NCBI RefSeq assembly: GCF_025639805.1 | Contig: NZ_CP106735.1 | Span: 3,691,501 to 3,755,500, forward strand | Direction of reading: 5' to 3' | Length of the DNA stretch: 64,000 nt | From: Reichenbachiella carrageenanivorans | GTDB taxonomy: Bacteria > Bacteroidota > Bacteroidia > Cytophagales > Cyclobacteriaceae | Part shown: positions 35,516-42,704 of the stretch, one piece after another | How the letters are laid out: each line of letters begins with the position of its first letter | How positions within the stretch are numbered: position 1 is the first letter of the stretch | Made by a program: the position numbers and the translations under genes | Notes under the pieces: model-generated | What the model was told of the DNA's origin: nothing | What the model saw: only the letters and a program-made list of their open reading frames with translations | Databases searched by the model: none

Positions 35516-35830
35516 TTAGTTCTTTTTATTCTTTAAAACAGTTTCTAAGTTTTTCAGTTTACTATTCCAAAACTCATCAAAATGGTTAATCCAAACTTTT
35601 AGCTCATTAAATCCTTCCTGATTTAAAATACAATGTCTTTCCCTGCCTATTTCTTGAATTGATATAAAACCTGCCTTCTGCAATATTTTAATGTGCTTTG
35701 ACACAGCGGGTCTGCTCATTTCAAAGTTGTCTGACAAACTATTTATATTGTAGCTATTTTTAGTTAGAAGCATTAAAATTTGTCTTCTGCTTGGGTCTGC
35801 AATTACTTGAAAAGTATCAAGATTCGACAT
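35516..35830 (-). CDS. ArsR-family repressor (cassette A)
   Basis: A 104-aa winged-helix regulator with FQVIADPSRRQILMLL, recognition helix region MSRPAVSKHIKIL and wing IGRERHCIL. It has no ArsR-type metal-binding Cys motif. Its ATG overlaps the SRPBCC stop by one base, so here the SRPBCC gene comes first, the reverse of cassettes B and C. It is the likely binder of the operator at 36281-36322. Confidence 0.87.
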   Translation of the reverse strand: MSNLDTFQVIADPSRRQILMLLTKNSYNINSLSDNFEMSRPAVSKHIKILQKAGFISIQEIGRERHCILNQEGFNELKVWINHFDEFWNSKLKNLETVLKNKKN

Positions 35831-36261
35831 TATTTGGTTGTATTTAAGTGATTAAGCATTTTTTGGATGTTCTTTTGCCAACCGTCTGTCATACCTGTGA
35901 AAATTGCAAAGTTTATTTCTTTGAAACCTGAATGTTTCAGAATCAACTTAGCTCCATTATTGTGTTCTACTAAATTCCACTCAACAATGGTGTCGAGTGA
36001 AAAATCGCCATTTCCAGAAACACCTTTCCAACTATAAACTAATCTTTGTAATGGAATTATTTCTATAATCTTACAATGAAAAACACCATCCAAATCTAGA
36101 CTTGGGATTGGGTTTGTATTGAATTGAAATTCGTGCCCTAGAATTAATTTAAAATTGTTTGGCATAAGCCAAAGAGCTATTAGTTCAGATTTAGTTAGAT
36201 ATTCCCAAACTTCGTTTGGTTTTTGTTCAAAGACCCATTCATTTTCAATTTCTGTTTTCAT
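35830..36261 (-). CDS. SRPBCC/AHSA1-family protein (cassette A)
   Basis: A 143-aa START-like protein with NEWVFEQKPNEVWEYLTKSELIALWLMP, the RLVYSWKG strand and a C-terminal helix TGMTDGWQKNIQKML. It is the first gene of the cassette, directly behind a well-formed promoter with two operator dyads. Ligand unknown. Base composition of this cassette looks more A/T-rich than the adhesin locus, which could mean later acquisition. Confidence 0.83.
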   Translation of the reverse strand: MKTEIENEWVFEQKPNEVWEYLTKSELIALWLMPNNFKLILGHEFQFNTNPIPSLDLDGVFHCKIIEIIPLQRLVYSWKGVSGNGDFSLDTIVEWNLVEHNNGAKLILKHSGFKEINFAIFTGMTDGWQKNIQKMLNHLNTTK

Positions 36262-36275
36262 ATTTTTTTGTTTTT

Positions 36276-36327
36276 TTTGCGTAACCTTCAGGTTACAAAT
36301 ATATATGTAACCTGAAGGTTACGCAAA
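36276..36327 (-). promoter_or_regulatory. ArsR promoter-operator A with 21-bp inverted repeat
   Basis: A perfect 21-bp inverted repeat (36276-36296 and 36307-36327) with a 10-base A/T spacer. Each arm holds a 16-bp dyad of the form GTAACC-4-GGTTAC (36281-36296 and 36307-36322), with centres 26 bp apart. On the minus strand TATATTTG (36296-36303) is the -7 box and TTTG (36324-36327) a -33 candidate, 20 bases apart. It directs transcription into the SRPBCC gene at 36261. Confidence 0.8.
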
Positions 36328-36791
36328 TTTAATGATCTCAATTTTGGATGAAACCCCCTGCACTTTAGTGCAGCCACTACCCTTTGGTTTTACCTGCTTG
36401 AATAAAAATTCCCTGCAAAATAGTTTCGGGTATTAGTACGTATGGGTTTATCCCTATTAGTTCTATGGAAGCTTTGAAGGAGTAACTTTGCATTTTCGAA
36501 AATTAGTTATCATTGCCAGAATTACCGTTCTTCCTTTTAGGGATTTCAGCTTTATTTAGTTGGATTTGCCAATATTCTTCTATAGTTAATGGATGAGGCT
36601 CAAATGTTGAGACTTATTTTCCTTATTTTGAAAAATAGAAATTTGAAGCTTTGGATTGTATTTAGATGCAAAAGTTAAAACCCATTCCAAATCCATCACC
36701 CATTTCATTTCTCAAAAAACAGTATAGAATTTTTTACTTGCCTCTATATTATTGGACTAAATGTTAGGGACTATTCTTAGGGTTGATGTTT
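36328..36791. other. Intergenic region between cassette A and DUF1801
   Basis: About 460 bases with no intact gene. A small hairpin (CTGCAC-TTTA-GTGCAG) lies at 36358-36373. On the minus strand, 36503-36708 looks like a short frameshifted coding remnant (listed separately). I see no further structure. Confidence 0.5.
36503..36708 (-). pseudogene. Possible frameshifted coding remnant
   Basis: Minus-strand reading gives MKWVMDLEWVLTFASKYN from an ATG at 36708. After a frame change near 36610 it gives FEPHPLTIEEYWQIQLNKAE and KRKNGNSGND, then a stop at 36503. Both halves look protein-like, but I do not recognise the family. Chance frames of this length are possible, so confidence is low. Confidence 0.25.
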
Positions 36792-37166
36792 TCATCTTAA
36801 ATCATTCTTACTATCTAATTCAATTGCCTGCAAAATATAATACTCAAAAGCTTCGTCTTTATAATCTTTAGGGTCACTCAGCCTTAAGTTCAACGATTTT
36901 TTACCTACACCTTCGAGAAGGTTATACTTATCTTCAAACTGTTTGCCATCCGTGAATGAAAACGTAATTCCTTTCTGAGTAGGACTCACCGAAATAATTA
37001 TTCTATTGTACCTATACACTGGAACTCCATAATATTTCTCGGTTCCTCCCCTCATCTCTTCTTTTAGAAAAGAGAATTTTGCTTTAATCAAGTCTCTAAA
37101 TTTCGTGAAAATAGGTTGGTGTTCTTCCTTAATTTTATCTTCTATGAATTGATTGATGGTTTTCAT
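36792..37166 (-). CDS. DUF1801-like protein
   Basis: A 124-aa protein similar in design to the gene at 32869: INQFIEDKIKEEHQPIFTKF, RGGTEKYYGVPVYRYN and IISVSPTQKGITFSF. The family has no firmly assigned activity. It follows the DUF998 membrane gene by 5 bases on the same strand and is probably co-transcribed. Confidence 0.75.
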   Translation of the reverse strand: MKTINQFIEDKIKEEHQPIFTKFRDLIKAKFSFLKEEMRGGTEKYYGVPVYRYNRIIISVSPTQKGITFSFTDGKQFEDKYNLLEGVGKKSLNLRLSDPKDYKDEAFEYYILQAIELDSKNDLR

Positions 37167-37171
37167 GTGGG

Positions 37172-37807
37172 CTAAATTTTGTGATTAGATTTTTGAAGGT
37201 ATTTGGCACAAATCCAAACCCATATTGCACAAAATACTATAACAGTTCTACCAAGCCAGCCAATTGGAGTCTCTGGTGTAAGCATACCATTTGTTTCGCT
37301 CAAATAAATACCCATAGCAATGATTAAAGCAAACTCTAAAACCCATAACATTATGGTTAACAGGAGCATATTTTTTTTATACGGTTTAAGCTGCTCCTGT
37401 TTTCTGAATTGGAAAGCAATAAACACTGTGGCCAAAATCATAAAGCCTAATAACCCTGCTGCAGCGTTATGAATTTGACCGCTTATTGTCATCTGCTCTG
37501 GTAGCGTGCTTACAGGATCTGTATTAAAAATGCCTGCTAAGAAATTACCAAGGGATGCTACTATTAATAGTACACCTCCGACTTTTGAACCAGTATTTGG
37601 TAAGTGTTTAATTAGATATATCCCTAAAGTAAAAAAGCTTATTCCAAGTGAAAAAAACGCAATTTTCATTAACCAACCTGCATTGCCTAATGCATATTCG
37701 CTAATAGGTTGCCATATTGGGTTCACAGAAGTGCTTATGACATGTAACAGTACTAATAGGGCAATAAATCCGATGGCACTTATTTTAGTAATAGTTAAAC
37801 TGTTCAT
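37172..37807 (-). CDS. DUF998 membrane protein
   Basis: A 211-aa protein with six membrane helices (about 7-25, 45-65, 75-93, 112-130, 145-168 and 180-200). The N-terminal STSVNPIWQPISEYALGNAGW segment is characteristic of DUF998 proteins. Their function is unknown. The next gene, DUF1801, starts 5 bases later. No operator of the ArsR type is seen in front of it. Confidence 0.83.
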   Translation of the reverse strand: MNSLTITKISAIGFIALLVLLHVISTSVNPIWQPISEYALGNAGWLMKIAFFSLGISFFTLGIYLIKHLPNTGSKVGGVLLIVASLGNFLAGIFNTDPVSTLPEQMTISGQIHNAAAGLLGFMILATVFIAFQFRKQEQLKPYKKNMLLLTIMLWVLEFALIIAMGIYLSETNGMLTPETPIGWLGRTVIVFCAIWVWICAKYLQKSNHKI

Positions 37808-37974
37808 TTAATCGTTGTTTTAGGATATTTTACGCTAGACATAGGTGTACATAGCCATTGCGTGACCATGACCTAGTTCAAATTCTTATTTATTAAGTCT
37901 ATTCTGTATGAAAAGTTAGTGCGGACATTACTCCTTCAAAAAGAGCTGTAATTTTAGTCGCAACTTCATGGGTT

Positions 37975-38925
37975 CTATCTTATCTGGTAATTAAACATCC
38001 AGTTGATTCCATACTTATCAGAGCATTCCCCGAAGAATGCACCGAAAAACATGTCTTGCAACGGCATGGTAATATTGCCATCTTTGGATAACTCATCAAA
38101 TAGTCGTTGTGTTTCCTCTCTCGTATCTGGCTCAAGGCAGATGTGCATGTTGTTTCCCTGATTTAGCGTAAACCCCATTTCTTTGGGAGCGTCCGTTGCC
38201 ATGAGTACATGACCGCCTAGAATAGGCAACTCAACATGTAAAACCATCTTTTTAATGGTATCCGCAACTGGAGGGTGTCCAGCCTCAGCAGGGATATCGC
38301 CAAATCGCTGAATACCCTTTCCACTAAACTCAGTTCTAAATACGGATTTATAAAAAGTAAAGGCTTCTTCTGTGTTTCCAGGGAAATTGAGGTAGGTGGT
38401 TACCCTTGGTTTATTATCAACTTTTAGTTCGCTTCTTAAGTTGAATTGTTGTTTGATATACTCGTCAAGGTTGTCAAATGCCATACTTAAACCTTCCTTC
38501 ATACCCATCTCTACGACTTGCTGCAAATGCTCCTCTGAGGCATATTCTGAGACAATTGTCACGACCGTATGATCAGATTCGTCTTCAAATTGATTTTGGA
38601 ATTGTGCGACTGGAAAGTCTTCATTAATACCCCACTCTTGATCGGCAAAAGCATCTTCTCCTGTAAAATGATGATGTCTTGAGATGGTTTTGTAAGTAGT
38701 GATGCACTTATGTTCCTCTCCTTCTGGTCCTACCATAGCATAAAGACGCTGACCATTTTCTTTAAAATCCATGGATTTGGTGACTGACTTCCAAGGCTTA
38801 GGCGCCCACCATAGATCTAATAATTCAGGCTCTGTCCAAGCCCTCCACACCAAATCAATAGCGGCATCAAATGTCCGTATTACGGTCAATTTGTTTTTGT
38901 CTGATGTAAAAGATGTCTTATTCAT
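37975..38925 (-). CDS. SRPBCC-VOC fusion protein (cassette C)
   Basis: A 316-aa fusion. Residues about 1-160 are an AHSA1/SRPBCC domain (VIRTFDAAIDLVWRAWTEPE, WWAPKPWKSVTKSMDF, MGMKEGLSMAFDNLDEYI) closely related to the stand-alone protein at 39369. Residues about 175-316 are a PhnB-like VOC domain (TTYLNFPGNTEEAFTFYKSV, LEPDTREETQRLFDELS, WMFNYQIR) closely related to the protein at 23392. The linker is short (about 161-174). The two domains probably act on the same molecule, binding by SRPBCC and chemistry by VOC. That is inference. It follows the DoxX gene on the same strand. Confidence 0.88.
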   Translation of the reverse strand: MNKTSFTSDKNKLTVIRTFDAAIDLVWRAWTEPELLDLWWAPKPWKSVTKSMDFKENGQRLYAMVGPEGEEHKCITTYKTISRHHHFTGEDAFADQEWGINEDFPVAQFQNQFEDESDHTVVTIVSEYASEEHLQQVVEMGMKEGLSMAFDNLDEYIKQQFNLRSELKVDNKPRVTTYLNFPGNTEEAFTFYKSVFRTEFSGKGIQRFGDIPAEAGHPPVADTIKKMVLHVELPILGGHVLMATDAPKEMGFTLNQGNNMHICLEPDTREETQRLFDELSKDGNITMPLQDMFFGAFFGECSDKYGINWMFNYQIR

Positions 38926-38978
38926 TATTGTTTCTCGTTTTCCATTTTCATTAATTAGGCTATCGAGTTGATTTTGAC

Positions 38979-39362
38979 CTAATTTATATTTTCCAAGGAT
39001 TGAATTTTATGATTATAGATATAGGATATAACCAATACACCTCCCACTACAACTGGCATGACTATATAACTGATGTTTTTATCCACCATTATGTGGCTAT
39101 ACGTAGCAAAAAGCAGATTGAATGACAAGCCTGCATAAGCCCACTCTCTCAATTTGTTTGGCAATTGTGGTAGCATTATCGCTGTTGCTCCTAGTACTTT
39201 GCAGATAATTAGTGCGTAAGCGAAATAGTCCGGGTAGCCTAAAGGTTTTGTCCCTGCATTAAAGTATTCGTGTGCAAACAGTAAGGTGCTTAGTGGCATC
39301 AGTCCTTCCAATAAAAAGATGATGCTTGTTGTAATCCAAAAGATAATTCTGTTCTTTTTCAT
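38979..39362 (-). CDS. DoxX-like membrane protein (cassette C)
   Basis: A 127-aa protein with four membrane helices (about 7-27, 45-65, 75-92 and 97-115) and the GTKPLGYPDYFAYALIICKVLG segment matching the DoxX-like gene at 33228. It lies 6 bases after the SRPBCC gene and 53 bases before the fusion gene. Its repeat occurrence beside ArsR/SRPBCC genes suggests a functional link, the nature of which is unknown. Confidence 0.82.
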   Translation of the reverse strand: MKKNRIIFWITTSIIFLLEGLMPLSTLLFAHEYFNAGTKPLGYPDYFAYALIICKVLGATAIMLPQLPNKLREWAYAGLSFNLLFATYSHIMVDKNISYIVMPVVVGGVLVISYIYNHKIQSLENIN

Positions 39363-39368
39363 TGTTGC

Positions 39369-39869
39369 TTACTTTAAGGTTGGCAATAGGTCATCAAGTC
39401 TTTCCAGGGTGGACTCTAGACCTTCTTTCATTCCCATATTAATCACCGCTTCCAGATCAGCAAGCGATTTGTAGGTCACGGTTGTTTCTACCATAGCATT
39501 TTCACCCTTATCCAGAAATTGAACATGCCATTCGGCTCTGGGAAGGTCGGTATTCAAGTTGCCTTCGCTATCACAGAAAGCATCCAAGGTTTCATAAAAA
39601 TCAATAGGCATGATCTTGGTGTACTCCGTCCACCCCCAGTATTCCTGACCCTCTGGGTCTATCATGGCATAGTGCCAGTGCCCACCTTCGCTGAAGTCCA
39701 TGGATTTGGTCTTAGTAGTGAAAGGCTTGGGGGCAAACCATTGGTCTAGTAGCTCACTCTTGGTGTAGCAATCCCAAACCAGCTGTCGATCTGCAGCAAA
39801 TTCTCTTTTTACAGTGATGGTGTTTTTTTCCTTATCCACAAGGAAGTCGAATTGTAGATTCATTTTCAT
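39369..39869 (-). CDS. SRPBCC/AHSA1-family protein (cassette C)
   Basis: A 166-aa START-like protein with [36 protein letters not shown] and a C-terminal helix [18 protein letters not shown]. It overlaps the ArsR stop by 4 bases (ATGA), a tight coupling that supports joint function. Strong similarity with the N-terminal half of the fusion at 37975 indicates a local duplication within the operon. Confidence 0.87.
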   Translation of the reverse strand: MKMNLQFDFLVDKEKNTITVKREFAADRQLVWDCYTKSELLDQWFAPKPFTTKTKSMDFSEGGHWHYAMIDPEGQEYWGWTEYTKIMPIDFYETLDAFCDSEGNLNTDLPRAEWHVQFLDKGENAMVETTVTYKSLADLEAVINMGMKEGLESTLERLDDLLPTLK

Positions 39870-40180
39870 TTGTTTTTCATGGTTAATAATAAGTTATCCA
39901 GTTGACTGAACCGATTTTCCCAGATCTTCCGGAACTGCTCTAGCCAATGGTCGATTTCTTTCATTTTATCATGGTTTATGTGATAATGTATTTCCCGTCC
40001 ATTTTTCTCTTGCTTCAAAAGCTCGCATTCATTTAGAATCTTAATGTGATTTGATACCGCCTGTCTGGTAGTATCAAAATGCTCGGCAATGGCATTTGGC
40101 GTGAGTGCCTGTACGGCAAGCAAAACCAAAATTGCTCTTCTTGTCGGGTCGGCTATGGCTTGAAAAGGATCTCGTCTCAT
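39866..40180 (-). CDS. ArsR-family repressor (cassette C)
   Basis: A 104-aa winged-helix regulator. The ATG at 40180 ([15 protein letters not shown]) is preferred over an upstream codon at 40222, which lies in the operator. The recognition helix region is [13 protein letters not shown] and the wing NGREIHYHI. The metal-binding Cys motif is missing. It is very similar to the cassette B regulator, but its operator words differ. It leads the operon ArsR-SRPBCC-DoxX-fusion. Confidence 0.88.
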   Translation of the reverse strand: MRRDPFQAIADPTRRAILVLLAVQALTPNAIAEHFDTTRQAVSNHIKILNECELLKQEKNGREIHYHINHDKMKEIDHWLEQFRKIWENRFSQLDNLLLTMKNK

Positions 40181-40188
40181 ATTTATAC

Positions 40189-40234
40189 GCAAATGATTGG
40201 TTGCAAATATAAATGCAATCAATCATTTGCACAA
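40189..40234 (-). promoter_or_regulatory. ArsR promoter-operator C
   Basis: Two 16-bp dyads, GCAAATGATTGGTTGC (40189-40204) and GCAATCAATCATTTGC (40215-40230), have centres 26 bp apart and together form a near-perfect inverted repeat. TATATTTG (40204-40211, minus strand) is the -7 box, and TTG (40232-40234) lies 20 bases further upstream. The layout is identical to operators A and B. Confidence 0.77.
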
Positions 40235-40304
40235 TAATTTTTTAAAAAAACATCCAGCTATGAAGTGTGAACCTCTTGAGCGCTTTCATCGTAACGCGAT
40301 GTCC

Positions 40305-40769
40305 TTATTGGGGCGAATATTTCACGATATCAATCCCAATACCGTTAGGATCCTGGATAGCGAAATGTCGATCACCCCATGGTTCGTCACGAATGCCAAT
40401 TTTCATTTCAACCCCCTTCCCTTTCAATTCCTCATAAATGCTATCCACATCATTTACTTCGATGGTTAGATATACACCTTGATTAAGGAACGGTCGTTGA
40501 AAAATGGGCTGTTGGCTTGGGTGATCAGGAAGGAGAAAACTAACTTCAGCCTCGTGGTTGGGTGTATGCAACAAAAGGTAAAAGTCATTTTCGAACGTTA
40601 CACCAAAGTTGAGTACTTCGCAATAAAACTCCTTTGTCTCTGCCAGTTTTGACGTGATGATGCCTGCATTTAATTTCATTTTGCTTGGACTTTTAATCAT
40701 TGAACTTGTTTGGGCTAATACACTTGCTACTGAGTAAAGTGCTGCAACCATAAATACTATTTTCTTCAT
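40305..40769 (-). CDS. Exported VOC (glyoxalase-like) protein
   Basis: A 154-aa protein that begins with a signal peptide (MKKIVFMVAALYSVASVLAQ). A VOC domain follows, with LNAGIITSKLAETKEFYCEV, VYLTIEVNDVDSIYEELKGKG and the ending FAIQDPNGIGIDIV, which carries a metal-ligand position. VOC proteins are usually cytoplasmic, so a clear export signal is unusual. The start could be a later Met (MKLNAGI), giving a cytoplasmic form. It is divergent in neither direction and lies between cassette C and an AraC regulator. Confidence 0.8.
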   Translation of the reverse strand: MKKIVFMVAALYSVASVLAQTSSMIKSPSKMKLNAGIITSKLAETKEFYCEVLNFGVTFENDFYLLLHTPNHEAEVSFLLPDHPSQQPIFQRPFLNQGVYLTIEVNDVDSIYEELKGKGVEMKIGIRDEPWGDRHFAIQDPNGIGIDIVKYSPQ

Positions 40770-40839
40770 AGGGTTGTAATTGATTTACACTGTAAAGCTC
40801 AAACTTGTAGCACATGTAGCATAGTAAAAATCGGACATA

Positions 40840-41655
40840 TTATGGATCAAATACTTTGCCTGGTGTAGTACCATAAAAGTTTTTAAACTCTTTTATGAAA
40901 TGTGATTGATCGTAATAGCCCATATCAAAGAACAGTTTGTTATGCTGCGGACTTAGAGCTGATGAATGGGCTTTCAAAAGATTCTGAAATCTTACAACCT
41001 TACTAAAGGTTTTGGCAGTGTCCCCCACATAAAATTCAAAAATTCTCCTCAGCTGCCTTGCGCTGATCCCAATATCCAGGTCCTTCTCAATGTCCAGCAT
41101 CCCATGGTTGGTCAGGATAACTTCAATGGCTTTGTATAATCGGGGATCGTTGTTAAACTCAATTTTTGAAATCAGACTACTGAAATACTTATCCAGCAAT
41201 ATTTTTATTTCATCCAAACTTAAGGTCTCATTGAAACAACTTGAGATAAACTCCGACAAACGCGGTGCAACTAGACTGAGATGCTCATAACGATTGCTCA
41301 GTTCTACCGCATTTACTTTGAAAAGTTGAGGAAACACGGTTGGCAAAAAGCGTACACCCACATAGTTGAACATATTGTCGAGTGGAAATTCTGTGAATTT
41401 TTCACAAAACCCCATCACATAATTTTCATGGGGATTGTTTAGCTCAAAATAGATATCAATACACCCGTCAGATACCACACGATAATTGAATTGTTCTGAC
41501 AGTGGGACTTTGGTATAAAGTCTCCAATAGCAATAAATGAATTCTCGAAGAGGAAGGTCCGGTAGACATTCGGTATATGTGACAATATCGGATGATTGTC
41601 TTACGGTCGGTTGAATAGGCTTGTATAAGTCCCGAAGCTTAGTCTCAATTTTCAT
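40840..41655 (-). CDS. AraC-family regulator
   Basis: A 271-aa regulator with an N-terminal ligand-binding region (about 15-150, with LPLREFIYCYWRLYTKVPL) and a C-terminal AraC HTH (about 175-268, with DIGISARQLRRIFEFYVG and MGYYDQSHFIKEFKNFYGTTP). This design is common in Bacteroidota for genes of small-molecule response. It lies 70 bases upstream of the exported VOC gene on the same strand, so that gene may be its target or operon partner. Confidence 0.87.
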   Translation of the reverse strand: MKIETKLRDLYKPIQPTVRQSSDIVTYTECLPDLPLREFIYCYWRLYTKVPLSEQFNYRVVSDGCIDIYFELNNPHENYVMGFCEKFTEFPLDNMFNYVGVRFLPTVFPQLFKVNAVELSNRYEHLSLVAPRLSEFISSCFNETLSLDEIKILLDKYFSSLISKIEFNNDPRLYKAIEVILTNHGMLDIEKDLDIGISARQLRRIFEFYVGDTAKTFSKVVRFQNLLKAHSSALSPQHNKLFFDMGYYDQSHFIKEFKNFYGTTPGKVFDP

Positions 41656-41705
41656 TTTATCATCAGCTTTTTGAGTTGGCTACACCCATACGGATTTATC
41701 ATCAA

Positions 41706-42143
41706 TTACTCGATGGCTCGAATCCCCTGAGCATCAAGCTTTGCTATGGCATCTTTCATCTCTTTGAGTTGATCAGCAGAGTGACTTTGCCAGATTGTTA
41801 CCTCTCCGACCACCTTTAGTGGGTGTTGAGTACGGTAGGACATTGATGGATTCCCTGGGAATTTTTGGTTTGTCAGATTTGGATCGTCTTCAATTGGACC
41901 CGTAGGCTCTACCAAATAAATCCTTTCGCGCATTTCACCCAAAGCCAGTTCGGCTCCCCAAACAGCTGGATCTAGGGTCGCTGTGAGGTAGAGATATTTG
42001 GCTTTGTTCTGTTTACCAAAGTTTGAATTGTACCCTACTTCCAGAAGTTCTCCAAGTTTCAAATCAGCTTTAGTACCATGCAAGTACGTCTGAATGAATG
42101 GGGTATGTACAGTCGGTATCGCTTGAGAGCTATTGTTTGTCAT
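41706..42143 (-). CDS. arr: NAD+--rifampin ADP-ribosyltransferase
   Basis: A 145-aa protein matching the Arr family almost end to end in motif order: YLHGTKADLKLGELLEVGYN, NKAKYLYLTATLDPAVWGAEL, RIYLVEPTGPIEDDPNLTN, KFPGNPSMSYRT and PLKVVGEVTIW. Arr transfers ADP-ribose from NAD+ to the 23-hydroxyl of rifamycins and inactivates them. The ATG at 42143 is used, because an earlier TTG at 42170 would overlap the MarR gene. It follows the MarR gene by 10 bases and is probably controlled by it. This is likely an intrinsic chromosomal resistance gene, as no mobile element is nearby. Confidence 0.93.
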   Translation of the reverse strand: MTNNSSQAIPTVHTPFIQTYLHGTKADLKLGELLEVGYNSNFGKQNKAKYLYLTATLDPAVWGAELALGEMRERIYLVEPTGPIEDDPNLTNQKFPGNPSMSYRTQHPLKVVGEVTIWQSHSADQLKEMKDAIAKLDAQGIRAIE

Positions 42144-42153
42144 ATGCCTTGAT

Positions 42154-42603
42154 TTAGTTGAGTTTATCAATGGTTTGATTGGCCAGTTGTAAAGCTTTGG
42201 TCAGGTAAGACGCTATAACCTCTCTTTCATTGCCTGAATAAGAAGCAATCAGCTCTTCTGTTTCATCTTGAAACATCTGGTAAAAGGGGCTTAAAAGGTT
42301 GATTATTTTTTCACTATCAGGGACTATAAAGACCTTCCGTCTATCAACTGAATCTGCTTGTCTCTTAACCAATCCCTTTTTCTCAAACCTGTCAATCAAA
42401 GCAGTAACTGAACCTGTGGTCAATCCCGTCAGTTCAGCCAATTCACCTGCTGTAAGCTTACCTCTCTGAATGAAAAAACCTAAGTATTTATGGTCTGTGC
42501 CCGAAAAGCCTGCTTTCCTGGCAATGGTCTCATGCATTTGAATTGAGGTGTAGGCATACTTCTGACTAAGTTTTCGAATTTCGAGTACTTCCCTATTATC
42601 CAT
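42154..42603 (-). CDS. MarR-family regulator
   Basis: A 149-aa winged-helix protein from the ATG at 42603 (MDNREVLEIRKL). An extended frame to 42708 is A/T-rich and non-coding in look. It has the HTH LTAGELAELTGLTTGSVTALIDRFEKKG (split by turns), wing residues DSVDRRKVFIVP, and helices for dimerisation at both ends. MarR proteins generally repress efflux or detoxification genes until a phenolic or drug ligand binds. The tight link with arr suggests rifamycin-like or related inducers. Confidence 0.88.
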   Translation of the reverse strand: MDNREVLEIRKLSQKYAYTSIQMHETIARKAGFSGTDHKYLGFFIQRGKLTAGELAELTGLTTGSVTALIDRFEKKGLVKRQADSVDRRKVFIVPDSEKIINLLSPFYQMFQDETEELIASYSGNEREVIASYLTKALQLANQTIDKLN

Positions 42604-42704
42604 ATTTATATCTTGCTTGTCAATTATCTTGACCGTAAAGATAAAAAATAAAATCACATATAGGATAAATGAGATATTGATCTCATAATTGGTAAATAAG
42701 GTGG

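Noticed and set aside
34661-40180. The ArsR-family proteins as arsenic or heavy-metal sensors
   Set aside because: All three lack the ELCVC-type metal-binding Cys motif, and there are no arsenic or metal resistance genes next to them.
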